In this document: positions 21,255 through 32,039 of the stretch, in pieces
Numbering within the stretch: position 1 is the first letter of the stretch
Layout: each line of letters opens with the position of its first letter
Assembly (NCBI RefSeq): GCF_048771995.1
Contig: NC_133024.1
Span: forward strand, 115,225,501-115,289,500
DNA: 64,000 nt
Reading direction: 5' to 3'
DNA from: Taeniopygia guttata
Taxonomy: Eukaryota; Chordata; Aves; Passeriformes; Estrildidae
The notes under the pieces: generated by a model
Databases searched by the model: none
What the model was told of the DNA's origin: nothing
What the model saw: only the letters and a program-made list of their open reading frames with translations
Program-made: the position numbers and the translations under genes

Positions 21255-21660
21255 ACCCAGAGCGCTCTGAAATCTGGGGTGACACCCCAGGGATCCCCCT
21301 CAGCGATCTGAAATCCGGGTGACACCCCAGGGATCCCCCTGAGCACTCTGAAATCCGGGATAGCACCCCAGGGATCCCCCTCAGCGATCTGAAATCCGGG
21401 TGACACCCCAGGGATCCCCCAGAGCGCTCTGAAATCCGGGGTGACAGCCCAGGGATCCCCCAAAGCGCTCTGAAATCCGGGATAGCACCCCAAGTATCAC
21501 CCAGAGCGCTCTGAAATCCGGGTGACACCCCAGGGATCCCCCTGAGCACTCTGAAATCCGGGATCACACCCCAGCATCCCCAAAGCAGTCTGAAATCCGG
21601 GGTGACACCCCAGCATCTCCAAAGCGGTCTGAGAGCCGGGGTGACACCCCAGCATCCCCA
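21255..21660. repeat. Roughly 40-bp minisatellite (GAAATCCGGGGTGACACCCC)
   Basis: About ten imperfect units carrying TGAAATCCGGG, TGACACCCCAGGGATCCCC and GAGCGCTC modules. Confidence 0.93.
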
Positions 21661-21734
21661 AACCCCGCAGGATCCTGCCTTCGGGCCGCAGCCACCCTGC
21701 CCGCTGTCCCGTGCCATTGTCCGGCCCGGCGGGA

Positions 21735-22750
21735 CAGAGGATGGGTCTGTGGCTGAATCCCGGGACAGGGGATGGGTCTGTGGCTGAATCCCGGGACAGG
21801 GGATGGGTCTGTGGCTGAATCCCGGGACAGGGGATGGGTCTGTGGCTGAATCCCGGGACAGGGGATGGGTCTGTGGCTGAATCCCGGGACAGGGGATGGG
21901 TTTGTGGCTGAATCCCGGGACAGAGGATGGGTCTGTGGCTGAATCCCGGGACAGGGGATGGGTTTGTGGCTGAATCCCGGGACAGGGGATGGGTCTGTGG
22001 CTGAATCCCGGGACAGGGGATGGGTTTGTGGCTGAATCCCGGGACAGGGGATGGGTTTGTGGCTGAATCCCGGGACAGGGGATGGGTTTGTGGCTGAATC
22101 CCGGGACAGGGGATGGGTTTGTGGCTGAATCCCGGGACAGAGGACAGAGGATGGGTCTGTGGCCTGAATCCCGGGACAGAATGTGGGTTTGTGGCTGAAT
22201 CCTGGGACAGGGGATGGGTTTGTGGCTGAATCCCAGGACAGAGGACAGGGGATGGGTCTGTGGCCTGAATCCCGGGACAGAATGTGGGTTTGTGGCTGAA
22301 TCCTGGGACAGGGGATGGGTCTGTGGCTGAATCCCAGGATAGAGGATGGGTTTGTGGCTGAATCCCGGGACAGGGGATGGGTTTGTGGCTGAATCCCAGG
22401 ATAGAGGATGGGTTTGTGGCTGAATCCCGGGACAGGGGATGGGTTTGTGGCTGAATCCCGGGACAGGGGATGGGTTTGTGGCTGAATCCCGGGATAGAGG
22501 ATGGGTTTGTGGCTGAATCCCGGGACAGGGGATGGGTTTGTGGCTGAATCCCGGGACAGGGGACAGAGGATGGGTCTGTGGCCTGAATCCCGGGACAGGG
22601 GATGGGTCTGTGGCCTGAATCCCGGGACAGAGGACAGAGGCTGAATCCCGGGACAGAGGATGGGTCTGTGGCCTGAATCCCGGGACAGGGGATGGGTTTG
22701 TGGCTGAATCCCGGGACAGGGGATGGGTCTGTGGCTGAATCCCGGGATTG
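21735..22750. repeat. 31-bp minisatellite, about 1 kb
   Basis: Unit around GGGACAGGGGATGGGTTTGT plus GGCTGAATCCC, about 32 copies, with AGAGGAT and GGCCTGAAT variants. The Ser/Pro/His-rich minus-strand frames are artefacts. Confidence 0.97.
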
Positions 22751-22979
22751 TTTCGCACCGTGGCCATTGAGGCTCTCCCCTCCCCTGCTGTAAAAGCAGC
22801 CCCGGCGGGAACAGTGGGGGCTTTGTGCGGCACCATACCACCCAGATCTTACCTCGGCCCGTTTTGTTCCTCCTCAAAAGAAAGCATTTGCTCGGGGGAG
22901 GGGAGGGGTGTTCCTATTGCTTCCACCAGCACGGGGGTTAAAGGAAAGATTGATGGGAGAAAGTTCACCTAGAAAACCA

Positions 22980-23110
22980 GGATAAATTTCTGGCTGGCCA
23001 AGGCCAGTTGTTTCATTGTCCGAGGGCCATGTTTTTTGTTAATTATCTCTCACTCTCGCCTTTTATCCGGGAAGGCGGCAGCAAAGCGCGGAGAAAGGAA
23101 CAGGATATAG
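22980..23110. promoter_or_regulatory. Candidate non-coding island 5a
   Basis: AT-rich unique block with CATTGTCC, TTAATTATC and CTTTTATCC words, just beyond the 31-bp array. Confidence 0.35.
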
Positions 23111-23329
23111 AGGTCAGCGGGTCCCCTTTGGCCACCTAGGTGTTCCTTTGGGGAGCGAGGAGCGGGTCTGGCTCTGGGGAAGTGGGGAGCAGCGAGCAAC
23201 AACCGGGGGTAGCCCCGGGATCACAGCCCAACCTCCCGCTCCTGCCAGCCAGAGAGGAAAGGAAAATCAAAAAATGGGGAAAAAAAGGAGGAAAATAGGA
23301 AAAAACAAAAAGCAACATTGGAAAGGGAC

Positions 23330-23690
23330 TTTTTCTTTCTTTCTCTCTTCTTAAAGGGAGGAAAGTTGCTTCGAACAAGCTCATGTTGTCAAGGAAATAA
23401 ACCTTAGTGAGGGGAGGCATTAAACACACAGCTGCTGGACTTGGCCGGCCGAGCCACTGGTGGCAATGACAATGATTCTTGGTGGCAGCAAACCAGATCG
23501 AAACATAAATAGGGCTGCATGAAAGGAGAGGAAATGGAACAAAACAGTTCCTCGGGTACCACTGGCAGAGGAATAACATCAATTTCGGTTAAAAAAGCAA
23601 AAGAATTCTCCTGTTTCCACACATGAGTAAAGGCATGCAAATTCATAACTGGCCAACAATGTACCTTTGAGCTGCAGCTGCGCCCCACAA
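23330..23690. promoter_or_regulatory. Candidate conserved non-coding island 5b with POU/SOX words
   Basis: Low-repeat block with a perfect POU octamer ATGCAAAT at 23635-23642, a SOX-like AACAATG at 23655-23661, another CAATGACAATG near 23464, and a CAGCTG E-box near 23430. No long frame. The strongest enhancer-like island on motif content, but conservation is untested. Confidence 0.45.
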
Positions 23691-23759
23691 ACGGGGCCTT
23701 TCTCCCCGCAGAGAAGCGGGGCTGTCTCAAGCAGAAAGAAAACAAGCATTGAAAAAGCC

Positions 23760-24600
23760 ACCGGGGTCCCCGGCAGCGGGAGGGCAGCGGGCAGAGCTGG
23801 GGGGACGTGTTGGCTTCGGCAGATGCGGCAGAGCCGAGTGTGCCATGGGGCTCTGGAGGTGCCCAAGGCGGGGTGATGCCCGGGCAGGGCGGCTCTGGGC
23901 AGCTGCTGGGCACAGCCAGGAGGGCACCCCAAGTCCCAGGTGCTGCCCCGGCCTCCCCAGGAGGGAGGGCTGCTCCTCTCTGCACTGTTTCAGGGGTTTG
24001 GGATGTGCCCGAGCCGTCCTTCCCCACTGGGGACATCTCAGGGAGCCACGGCTCCCACCTGGGCTGACACCACCTCTGATTTAGGGCAGAAACAAACTGC
24101 TCTGTGCCCGTTTGTCCGGGCTGGAATGGCAGAAATGGACCTGGTTTCCCAGGCTCCCTGCCCAGAACTCTTCACCCTGCAAGGGGACCCCTGGCAGGGC
24201 TGGCAGCCAAATTCCCAAAGAGCAGCAGCGGCCCCTCTCCCCCAGAGCAGGTGAAGCCCCGCACAGGTGAAGCTCTGTGTGCTGCAGCTCCCACAAAAAT
24301 GGGGTTGGGGCTCCTTCTTGCTGTGTGGGGGTCACTCCTCCCCCTGGCTTGCAGGTTTGGGAGCCCATTCCCAGGGCTGGAATTCCATCCTGGCTGTGTC
24401 GGCCCAGGGAACAGAGAGAATATCGGAATATTTGTATGCTCTGGGTCTTGGGGCAAACCCACGAGGACTCAGCGAGGGGAAGGCCCAGGATTTGGTTCCT
24501 TTTCTGGAAATCAGGTTTTCCCCTGAGCTGCCCCACACTTGCTGCAATCCCATCCCCAGGAACGCTCCTCTTGGATTTATCTTCTTCATTCGGTAGAAAT
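23760..24600. other. Unique sequence, nothing recognised
   Basis: GC-rich mixed sequence. The open frames show no domain and are not supported by splice context. Confidence 0.35.
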
Positions 24601-24850
24601 CATTTGTGAGGGACAAGGCCCCTGCCAGGGACAGAGTGGCATTGACACCCCCGAACAATGCAATAATTATTGCCCGGCCATAAAATCAATGGTTGTCTGT
24701 TGGTGAGTCACTGCTTGTAAGCCCCTAAACCGATTGAGAGCTCTTGCCTTGTCCTCCTGCCCACCACGGTGACAGTTGTGTCCCCGCCTGGGCCCGTGAG
24801 CCTGGCAGCATCTGACAGCTCTTCATTAATTGGCACTTTTGTTGTCCTCA
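24600..24850. promoter_or_regulatory. Candidate non-coding island 6
   Basis: Unique block with AACAATGCAATAATTATTGC near 24654 (nearly palindromic AATAATTATT), ATCAATGG and ATTAATTGG words. Enhancer role inferred. Confidence 0.38.
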
Positions 24851-25119
24851 CGAGCTGGAGGGGCACTGTGGCAGCATTGTCTGGGCCGGGCAGATGGGGC
24901 AGAGCCGTGCCCACGGGCACAGGGACAGGGACTGCTGGCACGGCTGAGCCTGCCCTGGCACTGCCCGGCCACCAGCGCTGGCACCGGGCTCTGCCGCGCT
25001 CTCCAGAGGAGCAGTGCCAGGGGTGCCAGGGGCCCGAGCTGCTCCTCAGGAGCCTCGAGGAGAGAAACAATGGGGTGGGCCCGTGCATCACCCTGTGGGG
25101 GCTGCAGAGACTCAGAGGG

Positions 25120-25450
25120 GACCCCTGGGGGGCTGTGACCCCAAACTGGGGACCCCTGGGGGGCTGTGATCCCACACTGGGGATCCCTGGGGGGCTGTGA
25201 CCCCAAACTGGGGATCCCTGGGGAGCTGTGACCCCACACTGGGGATCCCTGGGGAGCTGTGACCCCACACTGGGGATCCCTGGGGAGCTGTGACCCCACA
25301 CTGGGGATCTCTGGGGGGCTGGGGCCACACTGGGGATCCCTGGGGAGCTGTGATCCCACACTGGGGACCCCTGGGGAGCTGTGACCCCACACTGGGGATC
25401 CTGTGGGGCTCCATTGCCATGATCCCACACTGGGGATCCCTTGGGCAGCT
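25120..25450. repeat. 31-bp minisatellite (GGATCCCTGGGGAGCTGTGA)
   Basis: About ten units ending CCCCACACTGG. Confidence 0.95.
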
Positions 25451-25544
25451 GCCGGGGGTGCCACCCCTGTGCTGGCAGTGCCGTGTCACCCAGGCTGGTG
25501 TCCCCACAGCCTCACCCCGGGCTGTCCCCAGGCCTGCAGAGGGA

Positions 25545-25635
25545 CGGCAGGGACAGGGACAGGGAAGGGCCAGGGCCAGGGCCAGGGCCAGGGAAGGGCC
25601 AGGGCCAGGGCCAGGGACAGGGACAGGGACAGGGA

Positions 25636-25676
<41 letters not shown>

Positions 25677-25690
25677 AGGGACAGGGACCC
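25545..25690. repeat. (GGGACA)n / (GGGCCA)n hexamer array
   Basis: About 24 hexamers with occasional GGGAAG. Purine-rich plus strand, G-quadruplex-capable. Confidence 0.95.
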
Positions 25691-26088
25691 GGCGCCGTCC
25701 CCGCCTGCAGAGCCCCCGGCAGAGCCCCCCGGGCCCGCGGGGATGCGGGAGCTGCCCGGCTCCTCTCCGGGCTCCCACCGCGGCTCCTCCCGCCCGGCAC
25801 GGCCACAGCCACCGCCCGGCCGAGCGGCGACAGCACCAGCGGCCCGGGGACAGCGGCGGGCAGGGCCAGCCCCAGGACACCGCCCTGGGAATGAGAATTC
25901 CTAAAGGCTTCTCGCCACAAACGAGGCGCAGCTTTTGGCTCCTCCTGCCAGGGACCCTCTGCAGGTCTGGCTTTATCCGGACGGATGTTTGTCCTTGTCC
26001 TCCAGACAAACCACTGGAATTCCCTCTGCAGCTCCCGCCCAGATCCCTCTGCTTTATCCCAGGCTGCTCGTCCTTGGTCCACGAGGGC

Positions 26089-26426
26089 CCCTTCCCTTCC
26101 CTTCCCTTCCCTTCCCTTCCCTTCCCTTCCCTTCCCTTCCCTTCCCTTCCCTTCCCTTCCCTTCCCTTCCCTTCCCTTCCCTTCCCTTCCCTTCCCTTCC
26201 CTTCCCTTCCCTTCCCTTCCCTTCCCTTCCCTTCCCTTCCCTTCCCTTCCCTTCCCTTCCCTTCCCTTCCCTTCCCTTCCCTTCCCTTCCCTTCCCTTCC
26301 CTTCCCTTCCCTTCCCTTCCCTTCCCTTCCCTTCCCTTCCCTTCCCTTCCCTTCCCTTCCCTTCCCTTCCCTTCCCTTCCCTTCCCTTCCCTTCCCTTCC
26401 CTTCCCTTCCCTTCCCTTCCCTTCCC
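26089..26426. repeat. (CCCTT)n, about 67 units
   Basis: 338 bp of uninterrupted TTCCC pentamers ((AAGGG)n on the minus strand). A perfect polypyrimidine mirror-capable tract. Confidence 0.98.
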
Positions 26427-26486
26427 TGCATTTTTTTCACCTTCCCTACACTTCTCCAATTTAATTTCTGGCCGATTTTTGCAGCA

Positions 26487-26640
26487 CATCCCGGGGTACC
26501 GAATAACCGGGTGCAGCTCCGAGCCCATCCCGGGGTACCGAATAACCGGGTGCAGCTCCGGCTTTCCCGGGGTACCGAATAACGGGGTGCAGCTCCCAGC
26601 ACATCCCGTGGTACCGAATAACGGGGTGCAGCTCCTGCCC
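26487..26640. repeat. Four-copy 37-39 bp repeat
   Basis: GGTACCGAATAACGGGGTGC-type units with GGTACC at 26495, 26534, 26571 and 26610. Confidence 0.9.
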
Positions 26641-26689
26641 GGCAGCCTCACAGCGGCAGCAGACAGCGCCGGGGCGGGTTAAACTCGGC

Positions 26690-27240
26690 CTTTTGTGCAC
26701 AAAAAGCAGCGCTGAATAAAAACAAGTGCAGCTGGAAATGTCTCCGCCAGCGATTCAGAGCGGGAGCGGCCCTACACCCGTCAGAGAGAGAGAGAAAAAT
26801 CATCTTCCTTAAGAATAGGGAGATACTGAGAAGTCTTAAAGTACATTAGAGCAGCTTAGAGCTCTCGATGTGGGGGAGAAACCCCGGATATTATCCCCGC
26901 TGCTAAGGAGATTATCAATGGATTTCGCTCCCCAATCCTTTTTACAGCCCCCATCTCATTAGAATAAGTAATAAAGATGACATCACAGAGAGGTCTAATT
27001 GATCAAAAAGAGCTCCCTTTAACTGTGTCCAGATTCCCTCCTGCATTCAATGCCATTTTTCCCCCCGCAGAAATTCAGCTCTGCCTTTGACGGAACAGTT
27101 GAAAAGTTTTAGTATCAAATCAAACTCCCGTCGTTATTATGCAAAGCTTCCCCCGGTACTCCGCTTTGGTAAATGACCTCTATTAGCATGCAGATTGACT
27201 GGGGATTACCAGAAGGTTTCCCCAAATAATCATCAGAAAA
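26690..27240. promoter_or_regulatory. Candidate conserved non-coding island 7
   Basis: About 550 bp of unique AT-rich sequence with GATTATCAATGG, CTCATTAGAATAAGTAATAA and GTCTAATTGATC segments, and an octamer variant ATTAGCAT at 27182-27189. It has no coding capacity. It is one of the longest clean islands in the window. Confidence 0.45.
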
Positions 27241-27538
27241 TGTCTTTGGAAGGGCTGCGCTGCGGCCCCTCGCTCCTTCTGCCGCCCGGAGCTGTCCCCA
27301 GATGCTCCTCCTGTCCCCGGGCACCCCTCAACAGGCCCGGGGAGTCCCGCGGGGAGAGCGGGGAAATGGGTTCGTGCAGGGAGAGGGGATTTGGCCCCAA
27401 GTGCCCCCAGAGCCAGAATTGCCCTGGAGAAGCCGGGGAGGAGCGGGTGCGGCTGTGACTGGGCACTGTTCTCTCCACATCCCGATTTCACTGCTCCACT
27501 TCTGCGGGAATCAGCCCCTCGTGAGCGAAGAAGGGGCT
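27240..27538. other. GC-rich unique sequence, nothing recognised
   Basis: No gene or repeat family was identified. Confidence 0.35.
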
Positions 27539-27539
27539 G

Positions 27540-28045
27540 AGAGAGCTGGAGAATTCCTGAGGGATCTGGGAAAGGGCTGGAGAATCCCTGAAGGAGCTGG
27601 AAAGGGGCTGGAGAGTTCCTGAAGAAGCTGGGAAGGGGCTGGAGAATCCCTGAGGGAGCTGGGAAGGGGCTGGAGAGTTCCTGAGGGAGCTGGGAAGGGG
27701 CTGAGCCTGGAGAAAAGGAGGCTCAGGGGGGACCTTGTGGCTCTGCACAGCTCCTGCCAGGAGGGGACAGCCGGGGGGTCGGGCTCTGCTCCAGGGAACA
27801 GGGACAGGAGGAGAGGGAACGGCCTCAGGCTGGGCCAGGGCAGGCTCAGCTGGGACAGCAGCAGCAATTTCCCCATGGAAAGGGGGCTCAGGCCCTGGCA
27901 GGGGCTGCCCAGGGAGCTTTGGAGTGCCCATCCCTGCAGGTGTCCCCTGGAGGTGGCACTGAGTGCTCTGGGCTGGGGACAAGGTGGGCATGGGGCCCAG
28001 CTGGGACTCCCTGGGCTGGGAGGGCTTTTCCAGCCTCAGGGATTT
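27540..28045 (+). mobile_element. CR1 LINE 3' fragment with internal 30-bp minisatellite
   Basis: CR1 3' region in sense orientation. 27540-27700 is five imperfect copies of a 30-bp unit (GAGCTGGGAAGGGGCTGGAG plus AATTCCTGAG). It is followed by the single-copy CR1 part: CCTGGAGAAAAGGAGGCTCA, GGGAACGGCCTCAGGCTGGG, CTGCCCAGGGAGCTTTGGAG. Confidence 0.9.
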
Positions 28046-28149
28046 GGGATCTGTGGAATTCTGCCACTCACTCCAGTGTGCCCCTGAGGGACTTCAGCCC
28101 ATGGGATGTAGCCAGGACTTCCCACAGCCCCACACACACAGAATCCCCA

Positions 28150-28260
28150 AATCCTGGGGCTGGCAAAGCCCTCCCAGCCCAGGGAGTCCCAGCTGGGCCC
28201 CATGCCCACCTTGTCCCCAGCCCAGAGCTCTCAGTGCCACCTCCAGGCCTCCACTGACCA
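28150..28260 (-). mobile_element. CR1 LINE 3' fragment, antisense
   Basis: Antisense copy of GCTGGCAAAGCCCTCCCAGC and CATGCCCACCTTGTCCCCAG. With the preceding sense copy it forms an inverted pair separated by about 100 bp. Confidence 0.85.
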
Positions 28261-28269
28261 GTTCCAGGT

Positions 28270-28740
28270 GATTTCCTCACCTGCCTGAGGTGCTGCAGGA
28301 GGCAGAGGGGCTGAGGCTGCACAGACACGGTTTGGTGATTACAGACAAGAATTAACTGATAATTAATGCCGCTAAAAGGTGACCAGCTGTGGGCACTGAT
28401 GCAGAAAGTGTCAACACCAGCCAGGGAAATCTTTGCCCTGTTTGGGGTGACCTGCAGAGCCCCAGAGGTGCCCATCACTGAACGGGGCACCTCAGGCCAG
28501 CCTGTGCTGCTGCTGCTGCTGCTGTCACAGCTCTGCTCTCCCAAACCATCCCCGGGGCTTCACCCTGCTCCTCCCAGCCCCTGCCTGCTGCCAGGGCTCC
28601 AGGGCTGCCCAGGGCTCTGGCAGGATCAAATCCTGCTCATTCTCTGGGATCCAGCAGTGCCGACAGCAGAGGGGCCAATTACCCACTCGAGTGGGTCTGG
28701 AAATGCCCAATTCCCCCTTTTCCCTGTTTTTCCCTGTGGT
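28270..28740. other. Unique sequence, nothing recognised
   Basis: Ordinary sequence with a (CTG)6 run near 28507. Confidence 0.35.
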
Positions 28741-28959
28741 GATGGTGCCTTGTGAGGCTGCCCTAGAGCAGAGGAGCAGACTCAGATTGCAAAATCCTGA
28801 TGAACTTGAGAGCTCTCCTGCCTGAAACTCTGAAATTTGGACTTTCTGACGGAACAAAATCCTTTCAGGTGCCAAAAGGCGCCAATGGATTATTGTGGAA
28901 CAGTTTTCTATGTAATGATCGGAATTCTCCAATAATTCTGTATCATTTTTCCCCTGTAA

Positions 28960-29250
28960 ATGTCTTTAAACATGGCTGATTGTCTGTCTTTGGGCATTTG
29001 GCTCTCATGGTACCTTGGTGTCCTCCTCGTTTCTTCTCTCAGTCTTGATTTTGGGTCCCTTTTCCCAGTGGATCTGGACCCACCCTGGTGCATTTGCAGT
29101 GAATCATTAAAACATGACCAAATTGAAGAGCTCAAAATCTCCACAGCACAAGAATTTGTCCTTGAAAGGAGGAAGGTGCCAATACTGAACTCCTGGGGGC
29201 TTTTGGCCGTTTTTTTGGTCACTTTGGTCATCAAGTATTTATTGTTTTAA
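28960..29250 (+). other. 96-codon open frame with two hydrophobic segments, doubtful
   Basis: Encodes a hydrophobic N-terminal stretch (about residues 10-29), a charged middle (about 45-73), and a C-terminal hydrophobic helix WGLLAVFLVTLVIKYLLF that ends the frame. Met1 and Met5 are both possible starts. It lies in an AT-rich block between CR1 fragments and shares no recognised family. It could be a decayed retroviral or repeat-derived frame, or chance. Confidence 0.15.
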
Positions 29251-29394
29251 TTGTTTTAATCTGTATTTTAATGTTGATTTATTAAATTATTTTTGCACGG
29301 TTGTATCCTACGTGTGTGCACTAACAGGATTAACTTCCAGGCTCTGGGATTCTTGGATAAAATGGGCCAGCAGAGTGTCCTGGGCTGGCCAGGA

Positions 29395-29665
29395 GAGCCC
29401 CTGGGATCCAGGGGAGCACTGGGAAGGGCATTCCCAGCAGGTCAGGGAGGGAATCCTCCCGCTCTGCTCAGCTCAGGGAGGCTCATCTGGAGTGTCCCGT
29501 TCGGTTCTGGGCTCCACAGTTCAAGGAAAACCAGGAGCTACTGGAGAGGCTCCAGGGAAGGCCACAGAGGTGATCTGGGGTCTGGAGCATCTCTGGTGAG
29601 GAGAGGCTGTGGGAGCTGGGGTGGTCAGTCTGGAGAAGGGAAGGCTGAGAGGGGACCCATCAATC
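29395..29665 (+). mobile_element. CR1 LINE fragment, sense
   Basis: Contains CR1 landmarks upstream of the usual 3' end: TTCTGGGCTCCACAGTTCAA, AGGCTCCAGGGAAGGCCACA and GGTCAGTCTGGAGAAGGGAA. Confidence 0.85.
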
Positions 29666-29746
29666 CGTGTAAATGGCCCCTCCTCCGTGGGCACAAATGG
29701 CCCCTCCATCCATCCATCCACATCTCCCCAGGGGTGCCAGGATGGT

Positions 29747-30025
29747 GCCGGTGGCAGGACAAGGAGCAGTGGCCAGGAACTAAACCACAACAGTCCCAGC
29801 CCAGCCCGAGGAAGAACTTCCTTCCCTGGAGGGGCAGAGCCCTGGAAGAGCTGCCCAGGCAGGGGCTGGAGTCTCCCTCTCTGGAGACCTCCCAAACCCC
29901 CTGGGCACGTTCCTGTGTTGTGGGAACCCAGAGCTTCCCTCTGGCTGCCCTGGCAGGTCTGGGACCCTGGCAGGGGTCAGGAACCCCCCTGGACAGAGCC
30001 CCCAGAGACACTGCCTGTGATCTCT
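29747..30025 (+). mobile_element. CR1 LINE 3' fragment (composite copy B)
   Basis: Nearly identical to copy A (16597-16886) and likewise continues directly into LTR-like family 1. Confidence 0.8.
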
Positions 30026-30026
30026 G

Positions 30027-30543
30027 CCCATGGAAAAGAGTTTTCAATCTTACAGGATGAATTACCAGCTCTGAGTGTTTGATATCAGTAATAATTAAGT
30101 GTGGCACGGGTGCAAAAGTAAAATTTTAGGATTCTAGATTAGGGGCCCAAAGGGGACAAGATGGAGGAATTGGGTGTGCCTTGTCCTTTTTCTCCTTCTT
30201 CATGCCCTCCATGTTTCACTGTGGTGTTGGCATTTTTCTGTTGGTTCAGGCTGGGGACACACTGTCCAACGTAGGTGACAGATATTGGCACGTTATTGTA
30301 AATCCAGCACAGGTAGTTTGTGGTATTTAATGTTTGTAACATCCCACTGAGGGCAGAGCCCCACACGCTGCCCTGCAGGACAGAGCTGCGGCAGGGCAGC
30401 AGAACATGTTAGAGATAAACAGAATAAACAACCTTGAAACAGCACAGACCAATTATGGCTTCTGCTTTGGCAGTGGGGCTGACAGACAGAGACTTTCTAC
30501 AATCCTGCAATCATCAATAGCTCAGATTCCGACGCTGTGTCGC
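30027..30543. mobile_element. LTR-like repeat family 1, copy B
   Basis: Close relative of 16887-17405. A one-base deletion relative to copies A and C near 30164 shifts the end of the opposite-strand frame (30139-30366). Confidence 0.75.
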
Positions 30544-30754
30544 TGCTGCAGGGTCCTGCCTGGGCAGGGGTGGGTTGGGGGTCTCCAGCCCCTGCCAGCC
30601 CTGCCCGTGCCCGGTGAGGCATCCCGGGCTCTCGGTGCCCTCCGAGATGCCAGCCCGGGATCGTTCCCAAGGAGGATTCCTGTCTGTCCCCTCGGCCCGC
30701 GGGGGCAGCACAATCTGTTCCCCCCGGGCCGTTAATGGCCCATCCGCAGCCCGG

Positions 30755-31000
30755 GACCGAGCTGGTGATGGAAAGAGCCCGTATTGTTTGCTTAACAGTC
30801 AAGTGACAAATTATTTAATTAGCACATATGCCATTTGTCTCCGCAGCTGTGTTCATCGTTCTAATTGCAAAGCAGCCTTAATTTATTGCGCCTATATTGC
30901 TCCCTAATACTAACACGGTAATTATATGCTTCCATTAGCCCACTACACCCTATGGAAGGAGGAAAAAAACCCGGAAAAAAGAAGATTAATTCCTCCGCAC
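30755..31000. promoter_or_regulatory. Candidate conserved non-coding island 8
   Basis: AT-rich unique block with TTATTTAATTAGCACATATG, TTCTAATTGCAAAG and GGTAATTATATGC segments. Homeodomain cores are dense and there is no frame. Enhancer role inferred. Confidence 0.42.
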
Positions 31001-31194
31001 CATGTATCTCTCCTCTAGCAAAGTCCGGCCGGTTCGCCCCTTCCCCGGGCGTTTCTTTAAACTTTTTATTGCCGGGATTTGTCCCTTCGGGCTTTGTTTT
31101 GGGAAGCGCTTCCTCGGGAGCACAACCCTGCTTTGAGATCTCCACCTGCTGGAGAAATCCCTGCGCGCAGGAAGGAGCTCCGGGAAACCGCGGC

Positions 31195-31312
31195 TGCTCC
31201 GCGGCCAAGCCCGCTTCTCCTCCTCCTCCTCCTCCTTCTCCTCTTCCTCCTCCTCCTCCTCCTCCTCCTCCTCCTCCTCTTCCTCCTCCTGCTGCTGCTG
31301 CTGCTGCTCCTC
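31195..31312. repeat. (CTC)n then (CTG)n trinucleotide run
   Basis: About 75 bp of CTC with TTC interruptions followed by six CTG units. Confidence 0.93.
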
Positions 31313-31359
31313 GGCAGAGCTGCTCTGGCCGGGCAGGAAGCGGCGCTTCCCTCCTGTCC

Positions 31360-31490
31360 TCACCTGTCCCACCTTTCCTCACCTGTCCCACCTTTCCTCA
31401 CCTGTCCCACCCATCCCATGTCCCACCTGTCCCACCTGTCCCTCCTGTCCCACCCATCTCACCTCTCCCACCCATCTCACCTGTCGCTGT
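31360..31490. repeat. Short CACCTGTCCC minisatellite
   Basis: Imperfect decamer-like units. Related CCCATCCCAC units recur at 31790-31865 on the other side of the LTR-like block. Confidence 0.85.
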
Positions 31491-31491
31491 C

Positions 31492-31780
31492 GAGGCAGGA
31501 CGGGAATGAGAAGACTGATTTAGAAGGTTGTTGAGAGTAAAATTCTGATTTATTTAAAATATATTGCTCTTTTATATAGAGCTTTGTAAAGGCTAAATGT
31601 ATTGGTTTTGAAATGAAAACAACTCACAGTATTGGTGTAAAGTGTTTGACACACAGTGATGGAACTTAGCTATAAATAATGTGAGGAATAAGAGAGATAA
31701 AGAATTATTTACATTTTCTCTAGTTCTTTTTCAGGTGTCTGCCTGGCTAGAAACTCTCCGTTTCTTTCTTTGACTGAATC
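31492..31780 (-). mobile_element. LTR-like AT-rich insertion within a minisatellite
   Basis: AT-rich block with a reverse polyadenylation signal (TTTATT near 31550). It separates two halves of the CACCTGTCCC/CCCATCCCAC array, which suggests it inserted into the array. It starts near TGTCGCTGTCGAGGCA. Confidence 0.5.
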
Positions 31781-32039
31781 TGAGTCCCACATCACCCATC
31801 CCATGTCCCACCCATCCCACCTGTCCCACCCATCCCATGTCCCACCCATCCCACCCATCCCACGCTGAGCTCCTGTCCCTGCCAGGGGCTCCCTGGCGCC
31901 CTGGGCCGCGCTGCTCCGGGCAGAAGAGGTCCCACCCCTGCCCGGTCCCTCTGGAGGAGCTGCTGATGTTCCTGCTCCGGCAGCTCCCTGGGACCAGCCC
32001 CGCTTCTCCTGCCCGGATAAACCCGGGAGAGTGGCGGGG

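Noticed and set aside
21735-22750. Possible CRISPR array with 31-bp repeats
   Set aside because: Units are head-to-tail without unique spacers, the genome is animal and no cas genes are present. It is a minisatellite.
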